This document shows positions 7,480-15,230 of a stretch of 64,000 nt of DNA, one piece after another; positions within the stretch are counted from its first letter, which is position 1, and each line of letters opens with the position of its first letter. The notes beneath the pieces were generated by a model. That model was not told where the DNA came from and searched no databases. It was given only the letters and a program-made list of their open reading frames with translations. The DNA is taken from NCBI GenBank assembly GCA_024236015.1, contig JACKLK010000010.1, positions 1-64,000 on the forward strand. Direction: 5' to 3'. The translations under genes were made by a program, and so were the position numbers. The stretch is from Rhodoferax sp. GTDB taxonomy: Bacteria; Pseudomonadota; Gammaproteobacteria; Burkholderiales; Burkholderiaceae_C.

Positions 7480-10437
7480 TCAGCTCAGGTGCTTGCCGAT
7501 CAGCCCGGCCATCTCGAACATCGTGATCTGCGGCTTGCCGAACACCGGCAGCAGCTTGGCATCGGCGTTGATGGCGCGTTTGTTCTGCGCGTCCTGCAGC
7601 TGGTTGGCCTTGATGTAGTCCCACAACTTCTTGACCACCTCGGTGCGCGCGACCAGTCCGTTGCCGATCACCGCCGCCAGCGCGGGGCTCGGTTGCAAGG
7701 TGCCGGCCGCCGGTGTTTTCCGGGCAGCGGCCTTCTTGGCCGGGGTCTTCTTCGCCGCTACGGCTTTTTTCGCCGCGGGGCGTTTGGCCGGGGCCTTGGC
7801 GGCAGCCTTCTTCGCCACAGCCGGTGACCCGGTCTTGGCCGCCGCACCCGCCGGGGGCTTGCGTGGCGGGAACTTGGAGGGTGCAAACTCGAAGCCGACC
7901 TTGCCCGCTTCCGGGTCCCAGGCCAGCATGGCCTTGAACGGGCGGCGCGTGCGCATCGAGACGAACTTGTCGAGCATGTCGGTCTTGCCTTCGGCCAGCA
8001 GCTTGCTCATCTGCTCGCGGGTCACCGGCTGCTGCAGGATGATCTGGCCGGTCTTGAAGTCGCAGCTGGGCGTGGGTTGTGCGTCGGTGGGGACCGACTT
8101 CTCGCACACGTAGTTCTTGCCGTGGTCGTAGACGGCGGCGCCGCACTTGGGGCAGGCACCGAGCGACTCCTTGCCGGCGAAGTCGACCAGCTCGCCGGTT
8201 TCCTCGCCCTTCTTGTCATCGCCGAAGTCGAACTCGAGCTTGTAGTTCTTCGCCTCGTCGTCGTACTTGATCACCATCTCGGCGGTGAACGGCCAGCCGG
8301 CCTTGGAGCGGAAACCTTCCAGCGGGCCGATCTTCTTGTCGCGCAGGAACTGCTCGACCTCGGCCACCTCGAAGGTGCGTCCGGCCGGCGTCTTGCCGAA
8401 CGAGAAGCCGCAACCTTCGCTGGCGCCGGGCTTGCCGGTGCAGGTGTAGCGGCGGTAGTTCTCCTTGACGACGCCGCCGCAGTTCGGGCATGGCGCCTGC
8501 AAGGTCGCGTAGTCACCGGGAATCGTGTCGCGGTCGTATTCCTTGGCCTTCTTGACCATGCGCTCGGTCATGGCCGCGATCTCGGCCATGAAGCTGGCGC
8601 GGCTGAGCTTGCCGTGTTCCATCTGGGCCAGCTTGTATTCCCACTCGCCGGTGAGTTCGGCGCGCGAGAGCTCTTCCACGCCCAGGCCGCGCAGCAGTGT
8701 CATGAGCTGGAACGCCTTGGCGGTCGGTATCAGCTCGCGGCCTTCGCGCAGGATGTATTTCTCGACGATCAGGCCCTCGATGATGCTCGAGCGGGTTGCC
8801 GGTGTACCCAGGCCCTTCTCGTGCATGGCTGCGCGCAGTTCGTCGTCTTCGATGGTCTTGCCCGCACCCTCCATGGCGCCGAGCAGCGTGGCCTCCGAAT
8901 AGCGCGGCGGCGGACGGGTCTGCAGGCCCTTGGCGTTGACCGACTCGGCCAGCACCTGCTCGCCGGGCTGCACCGGCACCAGGTTGGCGGCGTTCTTGTC
9001 GTCGCCGTCCTTGGATTCCTCCTGCGCCTCCTTGCCGTAGATCGCCAGCCAGCCCGGCTTGACCAGCACCTTGCCTTCGGTCTTGAAGCTGTGGCCCTCG
9101 CACAGCGAGATCCGGGTCGTGACCTGGTATTCGGCGCTGGGGAAAAACACCGCCATGAAGCGGCGCACGACCAGGTCGTAGACCTTCTGTTCCGCCTCGC
9201 TCAGGCCCTGGGCTGGCTGCAGCGTGGGGATGATCGCAAAGTGGTCGCTCACCTTGGCGTTGTCGAAGATACGCTTGTTGGGCTTGATGTAGTTGCCCTT
9301 GAGCGCGGTGGCCGCGTGTGGGGCGAGATGTTTCATCGGGCTCTTGGCCAGCATCTCGAAGGTCTCGCGCACCACCGGCAGGTAGTCCTCGGGCAGGGCG
9401 CGCGAATCGGTCCGCGGGTAGGTCAAGGCCTTGTGGCGTTCGTACAGGCTTTGCGCGATCGACAAGGTGGTCTTGGCGCTGTAGCCGAACTTGCCGTTGG
9501 CCTCGCGTTGCAGCGAGGTCAGGTCGAACAGCAGCGGGCTGGCCTGGGTCGTGGGTTTGCTCTCCTCGGTGACGGTGGCCTTCTTGCCGCGCACCGCATC
9601 GGCGATGGCCCGGGCCTCGGCCTGCGTCCACAGGCGGTCGGCCCTGAGTTCGGGGTCGGTCTCGTCGACATTGCCGGCGGCCAGGTTGGCCGCGGCCTTC
9701 TTCCACTTCGGGTCGAACCACTTGGCGTCGTACAGGCCGGCCTGGGCCTGGAAGCTGGCGTGGATCTCCCAGTAGTCGCGGCTGACGAACTTGCGGATCT
9801 TTTCCTCGCGCTCGACCACCACCGAGAGGGTCGGCGTCTGCACCCGTCCGACCGTGGTCAGGAAGAAACCGCCGTCGCGCGAGTTGAACGCCGTCATCGC
9901 GCGCGTGCCGTTGATGCCCACCAGCCAGTCGGCCTCGGAGCGGCAACGCGCGGCGTCGGCCAGTGGCAGCATCTGCTCGTCGCTGCGCAGTTCGGCAAAG
10001 CCGTCGCGGATCGCCTGCGGCGTCATCGACTGCAACCACAGGCGGCGCACCGGATGCTTGACCCGGCTGTATTGCTGGATGAGCCGGAAGATGAGTTCAC
10101 CCTCGCGCCCGGCGTCGCAGGCATTGATGAACGCGTTGACGTCCTTGCGCTTGGCAAGCCGGACGATGGCGTTGAGCCGGCTCTTGGTCTTGTCCATCGG
10201 CTTGATGTCGAAATGCGGCGGAATCACCGGCAGGTTCGCAAAACTCCACTTGCCGCGCTTGATGTCGAACTCCTCCGGCGCCTGGATCTCGACCAGGTGG
10301 CCGACAGCGCTGGACACCACGTATTTCTCGTTTTCGAAGTGGTCCTCGTGTTTGTCGAACTTGCCCGCCACGGGCGTGAGTGCGCGCACGATGTCCTGGG
10401 CGACGGACGGTTTCTCGGCAATGACTAGGGTTTTCAT
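7480..10437 (-). CDS. topB: DNA topoisomerase III with histone H1-like tail and C-terminal SWIB domain
   Basis: This is a 985-residue type IA topoisomerase. The toprim domain has IAEKPS at the N-terminus and CDAGREGELIFR (D108, E112). TTVGRVQTPTL (194-204) and the catalytic tyrosine in LTYPRTDSR (Y340) follow, then Cys-rich zinc-ribbon segments (CPNCGG...CTGK, CPKCGA). Residues about 868-915 are an Ala/Lys/Pro-rich stretch with AAAKAPAKRPAAKKA-like repeats resembling the histone H1-like tails of bacterial H1 homologues. The last 70 residues match a SWIB/MDM2-type domain (TEVVKKLWDYIKANQLQD ... FEMAGLIGKHLS). The start is ATG at 10437; an upstream extension would run through the simple-sequence tract. 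It relaxes negative supercoils and decatenates DNA. The tail and SWIB extend well beyond E. coli TopB (about 650 residues). Confidence 0.93.
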   Translation of the reverse strand: MKTLVIAEKPSVAQDIVRALTPVAGKFDKHEDHFENEKYVVSSAVGHLVEIQAPEEFDIKRGKWSFANLPVIPPHFDIKPMDKTKSRLNAIVRLAKRKDVNAFINACDAGREGELIFRLIQQYSRVKHPVRRLWLQSMTPQAIRDGFAELRSDEQMLPLADAARCRSEADWLVGINGTRAMTAFNSRDGGFFLTTVGRVQTPTLSVVVEREEKIRKFVSRDYWEIHASFQAQAGLYDAKWFDPKWKKAAANLAAGNVDETDPELRADRLWTQAEARAIADAVRGKKATVTEESKPTTQASPLLFDLTSLQREANGKFGYSAKTTLSIAQSLYERHKALTYPRTDSRALPEDYLPVVRETFEMLAKSPMKHLAPHAATALKGNYIKPNKRIFDNAKVSDHFAIIPTLQPAQGLSEAEQKVYDLVVRRFMAVFFPSAEYQVTTRISLCEGHSFKTEGKVLVKPGWLAIYGKEAQEESKDGDDKNAANLVPVQPGEQVLAESVNAKGLQTRPPPRYSEATLLGAMEGAGKTIEDDELRAAMHEKGLGTPATRSSIIEGLIVEKYILREGRELIPTAKAFQLMTLLRGLGVEELSRAELTGEWEYKLAQMEHGKLSRASFMAEIAAMTERMVKKAKEYDRDTIPGDYATLQAPCPNCGGVVKENYRRYTCTGKPGASEGCGFSFGKTPAGRTFEVAEVEQFLRDKKIGPLEGFRSKAGWPFTAEMVIKYDDEAKNYKLEFDFGDDKKGEETGELVDFAGKESLGACPKCGAAVYDHGKNYVCEKSVPTDAQPTPSCDFKTGQIILQQPVTREQMSKLLAEGKTDMLDKFVSMRTRRPFKAMLAWDPEAGKVGFEFAPSKFPPRKPPAGAAAKTGSPAVAKKAAAKAPAKRPAAKKAVAAKKTPAKKAAARKTPAAGTLQPSPALAAVIGNGLVARTEVVKKLWDYIKANQLQDAQNKRAINADAKLLPVFGKPQITMFEMAGLIGKHLS

Positions 10438-10457
10438 CTGACTACAATCCAATGTCT

Positions 10458-10504
10458 CGCGTGCGCACACGCGCACACACATACGTGCGCGCACATGCGC
10501 GCGC
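10458..10504. other. 47-bp perfect alternating purine-pyrimidine tract (Z-DNA candidate)
   Basis: Every base from CGCGTGCGC through GCGCGC alternates pyrimidine and purine, made of CG, CA/TG and one TA step. It lies in the divergent promoter space between topB and the SET-domain gene, where negative supercoiling would accumulate during divergent transcription. CG/CA alternation of this length is the classical sequence requirement for the B-to-Z transition under negative superhelical stress. Whether it forms in vivo cannot be seen from sequence. Confidence 0.9.
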
Positions 10505-10536
10505 CCATACGAGTTCACATTACCAAATTTTCAGCC

Positions 10537-11025
10537 GTGCCCGCCAAATCCCCCAAAGAGTCGTCGGCCAAGCAACGCCGCATCAAGACCCGCCGCTCCG
10601 GCGTGCATGGTAAGGGTGTCTTTGCCGTGCAGCCGATTCCCGAGGGGGAGACCATCATCGAATATGTGGGCGAGATCATCTCGTGGAAGGAGGCGCAGCG
10701 ACGCCATCCCCACGATCCGAAGGACCCGAACCACACGTTCTATTTCCACGTCGACGAGAAGCGGGTCATCGACGCCAAGGTGGACGGAAACTCGTCGCGC
10801 TGGATCAACCATTCGTGCGATCCCAATTGCGAGGCCGACGAAGTCGATGGCCGGGTCTTCATCAAGGCGCTGCGCAACATCGCCGCCGGCGAAGAGCTCA
10901 ACTACGACTACGGCCTGATCATCGACGAGCCCTATACCAAGAAGCTCAAGGCCGAATACCCTTGCTGGTGCGGCTCCAAGAGCTGCCGGGGAACCCTGCT
11001 CGCGCCCAAGCGGCGCGGGCGTTGA
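10537..11025 (+). CDS. SET-domain protein-lysine methyltransferase
   Basis: This is a 162-residue protein that is almost entirely a SET domain. RRSGVHGKGVFA opens the fold, the S-adenosylmethionine-binding motif is NHSCDPN (91-97), catalytic tyrosines are in ELNYDYG (Y123, Y125) and a post-SET-like Cys cluster CWCGSKSC (C143, C145, C150) follows. SET enzymes methylate protein lysines. I chose the GTG at 10537 because the alternative ATG at 10495 lies inside the alternating purine-pyrimidine tract and adds an unusual leader; neither has a clear Shine-Dalgarno site. It is divergent from the topoisomerase, whose Lys-rich tail is a plausible substrate, but this is only inferred. birA starts 26 bp downstream. 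Confidence 0.88.
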   Translation: MPAKSPKESSAKQRRIKTRRSGVHGKGVFAVQPIPEGETIIEYVGEIISWKEAQRRHPHDPKDPNHTFYFHVDEKRVIDAKVDGNSSRWINHSCDPNCEADEVDGRVFIKALRNIAAGEELNYDYGLIIDEPYTKKLKAEYPCWCGSKSCRGTLLAPKRRGR

Positions 11026-11051
11026 ACCGGCGCGGCCCGGCCGTGCCGGCG

Positions 11052-11876
11052 ATGGCCTTGCACTGGCCCGTCCCGGAACTGCAGAAGGCCTTGCGGGCCA
11101 GCCTGCCCGACTGCGCCGTCGAGGTGCTGGCCAGCGTGGATTCCACCAATACCGAACTGATGCGGCGCGCACGCGCCGCCAGCCTCGTGCCCACGTTGCT
11201 GGTGGCCGAGCAGCAGACCGCCGGCCGGGGACGGCTCGGCCGCAACTGGCACAGCCATGCGGATGGCCCCGCGGACGGCCGGTCGCCGACACCTGGCGCC
11301 TTGCCATCGTTGACCTTCTCCTTCGGCATGCCGCTGGCGCCGGTCGACTGGTCCGGCCTGTCGCTGGCCGTCGGTGTCAGCGTTGCGCGGGCGCTGCATC
11401 CGGCGCTGGGGCTGAAATGGCCGAACGACCTCTGGTTGCAGGATCGCAAGCTGGCCGGCATCCTGATCGAGACCGCCGCCGCGTCCACCGGCGGCGACGG
11501 CAGCCGCTTCGTGGTGGTCGGTGTCGGCATCAACATCGCGCCGCGCGATCCGGCCGGACTGTCCACCGCGCCCGCCTGCCTGCAGGAACTGCTGCCCGAA
11601 CTCGACGCGCCTGCGGTGCTGGCGCGCGTGGCCCCGCCGTTGGTGCAGGCGTTGAGCCTGTTCGAGGCCCAGGGGTTCGCGGCGTTCCACGCGGAATTCG
11701 ACCGGCGGGACGTGTTGCGCGATCGTGTCGTGCAACTGAGCGACGGTGTCGCCGGAACTGCCGCCGGCGTCGACGGTCGCGGCGCCCTGCTGGTGCATAC
11801 TTCCGCCGGTATGAAGCTCGTGAACAGTGCCGAAGTCAGCGTGCGTCCGGTGGCGGCGCGCCATGGCGACCACTGA
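11052..11876 (+). CDS. birA: Biotin--[acetyl-CoA-carboxylase] ligase
   Basis: This is a 274-residue biotin protein ligase. SVDSTNTEL (28-36), the biotinyl-AMP loop GRGRLGRNW (58-66) and KWPNDLW...KLAGILIE (about 122-140) are all present, with a C-terminal SH3-like segment. The protein activates biotin with ATP and transfers it to the lysine of the acetyl-CoA carboxylase BCCP subunit. There is no N-terminal helix-turn-helix, so this is the monofunctional type that does not repress bio genes. A GTG nine bases upstream is an alternative start. A SPOR-domain gene follows after 9 bp, an order often seen with birA in betaproteobacteria. Confidence 0.93.
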   Translation: MALHWPVPELQKALRASLPDCAVEVLASVDSTNTELMRRARAASLVPTLLVAEQQTAGRGRLGRNWHSHADGPADGRSPTPGALPSLTFSFGMPLAPVDWSGLSLAVGVSVARALHPALGLKWPNDLWLQDRKLAGILIETAAASTGGDGSRFVVVGVGINIAPRDPAGLSTAPACLQELLPELDAPAVLARVAPPLVQALSLFEAQGFAAFHAEFDRRDVLRDRVVQLSDGVAGTAAGVDGRGALLVHTSAGMKLVNSAEVSVRPVAARHGDH

Positions 11877-11885
11877 GGCGCGACG

Positions 11886-12551
11886 GTGCTGCGCCTGCTC
11901 GTCCTGTTGCTGGTCCTGCTCAACGCGGCCTATTACGCATGGTCGCACGACATGTTGCGCGCCTACGGCTTCGGACCCGTGCGCCAGGCCGAACCGCAGC
12001 GCCTGAACCAGCAGATCCGCCCCGAGGCACTGATCATCGTGTCCACCGGCGCGCCGCGGCCGGCCGAGGCGCAGGCCCGCGCCTTGCCGCCCGAGGCGAC
12101 GGCGTCCTGCCTGCAGGCCGGCCTGTTCGACGACGCCCAGGCCACCGCATTGCGCCAGGCCGCGCAGGCCGTGTTGCCTGCGGGCACCTGGTCGTTGAAC
12201 GAGGTGCTGGTGCCCCCGCGCTGGATCGTCTACATGGGCAAATATGCCGATGCCCCGGCCCTGGCCCGCAAGCGCGCCGAACTCGCGGCGCTGAACGTGC
12301 GTGCCGATGCGGTGTCCAGCACCGCGCTGGCGCCGGGCCTGTCGCTGGGGACGTTCGAGTCCGAGGAGCGCGCCGCCACCGAACTCGCGGCGCTGGTCAA
12401 GCGCGGCGTGCGCACCGCCCAGGTGGTACAGGAGGCGGCCGAGTCGCGTGCCAGCATGTTGCGCATCACGCCGGTCGACGATGCCGTGCGCACCCGGCTC
12501 GACGCGTTGCAGCCGGTGCTGGCGGGCCGGTCGCTGCGTCCCTGCCCGTAG
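11886..12551 (+). CDS. SPOR-domain membrane protein
   Basis: This 221-residue protein starts at GTG with one N-terminal membrane helix (MLRLLVLLLVLLNAAYYAW) followed by a periplasmic part. The region WIVYMGKYADAPALARKRAELAAL, of which WIVYMGKYAD is the clearest stretch, through LGTFESEERAATELAALVKRG has the repeated beta-alpha pattern of SPOR domains, which bind denuded glycan strands of septal peptidoglycan. This suggests localisation to the division site. The call rests on the pattern, since SPOR domains are poorly conserved. It lies 9 bp behind birA and converges on the exonuclease fusion gene. Confidence 0.7.
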   Translation: MLRLLVLLLVLLNAAYYAWSHDMLRAYGFGPVRQAEPQRLNQQIRPEALIIVSTGAPRPAEAQARALPPEATASCLQAGLFDDAQATALRQAAQAVLPAGTWSLNEVLVPPRWIVYMGKYADAPALARKRAELAALNVRADAVSSTALAPGLSLGTFESEERAATELAALVKRGVRTAQVVQEAAESRASMLRITPVDDAVRTRLDALQPVLAGRSLRPCP

Positions 12552-12584
12552 CGGGCCGGGCCGGCGGCGCGGGCGCTGCGCCGC

Positions 12585-14786
12585 TCAGTACTGCACCCGC
12601 GCGAACCGGCTTTTCTGTGCGGCCTCGCGCGCCTGCCCCAGCGTGTGGATGCCCTTGTCCGCCAGCAGAGGCACCAGCTTGAGAAACACCTCGGCCGTCA
12701 CGATGGCGTCGGCCAGCGCGGTATGCCGGCCGACGATCTGGACACCCAGGCGTTGCGCCAGTGCCTCGAGTCCGTGCGACTCCTGCTGCGGATGGACCAG
12801 GTCGGACAGCAGCAAGGTGTCGAGCACCGGCTGGTCGAACACCACGCCACTGCTGGCTTCCTTGAGCTGCAGGAAACGCATGTCGAAGGCGGCGTTGTGC
12901 GCCACCAGCACGGTGTCCTGGGCATAGGCATGGAAGGCGCCCAGCACGGTGCGGATGTCGGGTTGTCCGTGCAGCATGTCGGGCGTGATGCCATGGATCC
13001 TCGTCGACGCGACCGGCACCGTGCGTTGGGGATCGACCAGTTGTTCGAAGCCCTCGTGGTGCAGCAGTTTGCCGTTGACGATACGCGTGGCGCCGATCTG
13101 GATGATCTCGTCGCCTTTGGACGGGTCCAGGCCGGTGGTCTCGGTATCGAACACGGTATAGGACAGGTCGTCGAGCCGGCGGTCCTGCAGATCGCGCGCC
13201 ATGTCCGATGCCTTGAACAGGTCGAAGTCGTAGAAGGTCGGCCGGTTGTCCTCGGGCGAGAGTGCCGGCACCTCCGATGCCCGCCGCGCATCGCGGGCGC
13301 TCGCCCCGCCCAGTGGCAGCAGGATGCGGAACCAGGCCTCGTGGCGTGCGCGGTTGCGTTCGAACCAGAATGCGCCGCCATGGCGGTCCACCACGTCGCG
13401 CACCGTCAGCGGTGTCGATTCGCCACCGATGCGGATCGGGTCCAGTTCCCAGGCCATCACGGTCTCGGTGCTCATCGCGGTTCCCTGCCAGACCAGGTCG
13501 AGCTGTGCGTGCGGCCCCTCGGCCGCCAGGCGCACCGTGAACCGGCGCACGGCGAATTCCTGGGCCAGGCGCTCGGCGAGGTAGGTCAGCGCCTGCATCA
13601 GCGAGAAGCTCTCGACACGCAGCCACAGGTCGGGGTCGACCGGCGCGTTCGACACCTGCAGCCCCTCGATGGCATGGATGCGCCGCGCCACCACGGCCAC
13701 CAGGTCGGCGGCCAGCATGTCCTCCATCGGCCAGCGCGTCTTGAGGTTCTTCGACGCCGTCTGCGCCAGCTGCTGCACCCGTTCGCTCATGGCCGTGGAC
13801 TCTTCGCGCACGACGGCCAGGAAACGTTCGCGCATCGGTGCCTCCAGGTCGGGGAACTCGAGCATTTCCAGTGCCGCCTGCAGGTTGGCCAGGGAGCTGC
13901 GGCTGCCCTCGGTCATCGCGTGCAGCAGCTGGTCGCGCAGCGACTGTTGCTCGAAGTCGCGCGTCAGGTTCTCGAGCAGCAGCACGAAACCGCTGAGCGG
14001 CGCCGCGGCGGCGGCCGGCGCGGCGTCGTCGCCGGGCGCCGGTTCGTCGCGCACCGCGGCCACCTGCACCCGCAGCAGTTGCCCGGAGCGGGTGGTGGTG
14101 ACGAACTGCGCCGACGCGTTGGCAGCGCCGCGGTCGAGCCGGCGGCGAATGGTGTCCAGCGCATGCGCCACCAGCTTGGGATCGAACACGGCATAGATCG
14201 AGCGGCCAAGCCCGATGGCCCCCGCACCGTCGGCCAGGGCCGGCTGCGGCGCCAGCGCCTGGTATTGCAGCCGGGCGCGGTTGTTGTACAGCAGGATGCG
14301 TCCGTCGAGGTTGCAGACCACCACGCTTTGCTGCAGCTCGGCCATCAGGGCGGCCAGGCGCCGGCGTTCCTGTTCGACGTTGCGGCTGGCCTCGCGCACC
14401 TGCTGCGCCATGTCGTCGCGCAACTGGTCGCGCTGGCTCGACAAGCTGTCGATGACGCCGGCGAGCGCGCGGACCTCGGCGGCGCCTTCGCGCGGCAGCG
14501 GCTCGCGTGTCTGGCCGCCGATGCGGATGCGCACATGGTCCTGCAGCCGCGCCGGCGCCTCGACGTGGTCGCGAAACAGCTGGTGCGTCCAGCGCGCCAG
14601 CAAGGCGCTCGCGATCAGCCAGGCCAGCACGGCCAGCGCGACCAGTGTCTCGAGCGCTGGCGCGACCGCGGCGCGCGCGTCTTCGGGCATGGCCGACCAG
14701 GCCACGACCGCCAGCAGGACGCTCCAGGCACCCAGCACCAGTGCCGGCGCCAGCAGGGCCAGCCAGCGGCGCGCCTTCAGTGGCAT
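12585..14786 (-). CDS. Membrane kinase-like sensor fused to a DnaQ-type 3'-5' exonuclease
   Basis: This is a 733-residue fusion. Two N-terminal membrane helices (about 8-30 and 44-66) are followed by a coiled segment, a PAS-like domain (SVVVCNLDGRILLYNNRARLQY, shortest core VVCNLDGRILLYNN) and a region resembling a histidine kinase core. The dimerisation helix lacks a phospho-acceptor His-Glu/Asp motif and the ATPase part keeps only VVDRHGGAFWFE, without a clear DxGxG box, so it is probably inactive as a kinase. From about residue 535 comes an intact exonuclease: FDTETTGLD (ExoI), VLVAHNAAFDMRFL (ExoII) and HTALADAIVTAEV (ExoIII with His and Asp). It is the last gene of the SSS-kinase/response-regulator operon. 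Similar fusions occur in other Burkholderiales; their role is unclear to me. Confidence 0.82.
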   Translation of the reverse strand: MPLKARRWLALLAPALVLGAWSVLLAVVAWSAMPEDARAAVAPALETLVALAVLAWLIASALLARWTHQLFRDHVEAPARLQDHVRIRIGGQTREPLPREGAAEVRALAGVIDSLSSQRDQLRDDMAQQVREASRNVEQERRRLAALMAELQQSVVVCNLDGRILLYNNRARLQYQALAPQPALADGAGAIGLGRSIYAVFDPKLVAHALDTIRRRLDRGAANASAQFVTTTRSGQLLRVQVAAVRDEPAPGDDAAPAAAAAPLSGFVLLLENLTRDFEQQSLRDQLLHAMTEGSRSSLANLQAALEMLEFPDLEAPMRERFLAVVREESTAMSERVQQLAQTASKNLKTRWPMEDMLAADLVAVVARRIHAIEGLQVSNAPVDPDLWLRVESFSLMQALTYLAERLAQEFAVRRFTVRLAAEGPHAQLDLVWQGTAMSTETVMAWELDPIRIGGESTPLTVRDVVDRHGGAFWFERNRARHEAWFRILLPLGGASARDARRASEVPALSPEDNRPTFYDFDLFKASDMARDLQDRRLDDLSYTVFDTETTGLDPSKGDEIIQIGATRIVNGKLLHHEGFEQLVDPQRTVPVASTRIHGITPDMLHGQPDIRTVLGAFHAYAQDTVLVAHNAAFDMRFLQLKEASSGVVFDQPVLDTLLLSDLVHPQQESHGLEALAQRLGVQIVGRHTALADAIVTAEVFLKLVPLLADKGIHTLGQAREAAQKSRFARVQY

Positions 14787-14841
14787 GGGCCGGCCTGGGG
14801 GAGGCGGATGGCGACCGGGGATCGGGGCGTGGCCACCGGTG

Positions 14842-15219
14842 TCATGCGGCCTTGCCCTCCAGCAGTTCGCGCACCCGGGCCACGAGGTCGCGGGTCGAGA
14901 AGGGCTTGGTGACATAGGCATTCGCGCCGAGCGCGAGCCCCTTGGCCACGTCGGTCTCGCGGCCCTTGGCGGTGAGCATGACGATGCGCACGTCGCGCAG
15001 GCGATCCTGCGCGCGCACATGCTGGCAGACCTCCAGCCCGGTCTTGCCGGGCATCATCACGTCGAGCAGGACCAGGTCCGGCGGATCGGCTTCGATGGCC
15101 GCGATCGCCTGCAGGCCGTCGCGCGCGACGGCGACGTCGAAGCCTTCGCGCTGCATCAGGTATTCGAGCGAGATCAGGATGTTGGGTTCGTCGTCGACGA
15201 TCAGTATCTTGTGTGCCAT
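14842..15219 (-). CDS. Single-domain response regulator (CheY-like receiver)
   Basis: This is a 125-residue receiver domain with no output domain. KILIVDDEPN gives the acidic pair, LVLLDVMMPG the phosphorylated Asp, MLTA the conserved Thr and YVTKPFS the Lys. The start MAHKILIV is chosen because the upstream extension has no family resemblance. It begins 11 bp after the SSS-histidine kinase stop, so that kinase is its likely phospho-donor. The exonuclease fusion follows 55 bp downstream and could be its output partner, since the receiver carries none itself. Confidence 0.9.
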   Translation of the reverse strand: MAHKILIVDDEPNILISLEYLMQREGFDVAVARDGLQAIAAIEADPPDLVLLDVMMPGKTGLEVCQHVRAQDRLRDVRIVMLTAKGRETDVAKGLALGANAYVTKPFSTRDLVARVRELLEGKAA

Positions 15220-15230
15220 GGCAACATGCC

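Noticed and set aside
8077..10428. Long open frame on the strand opposite topB
   Set aside because: It lies opposite a gene with complete topoisomerase motifs, has low-complexity composition and no recognisable domain. GC-rich DNA creates such frames; similar ones lie opposite the DnaQ fusion, the SSS-kinase and the CHASE2 kinase.
10495..10536. ATG at 10495 as the SET gene start
   Set aside because: It sits inside the alternating purine-pyrimidine tract without a Shine-Dalgarno site and adds residues unlike the family; it remains a possible alternative to GTG at 10537.
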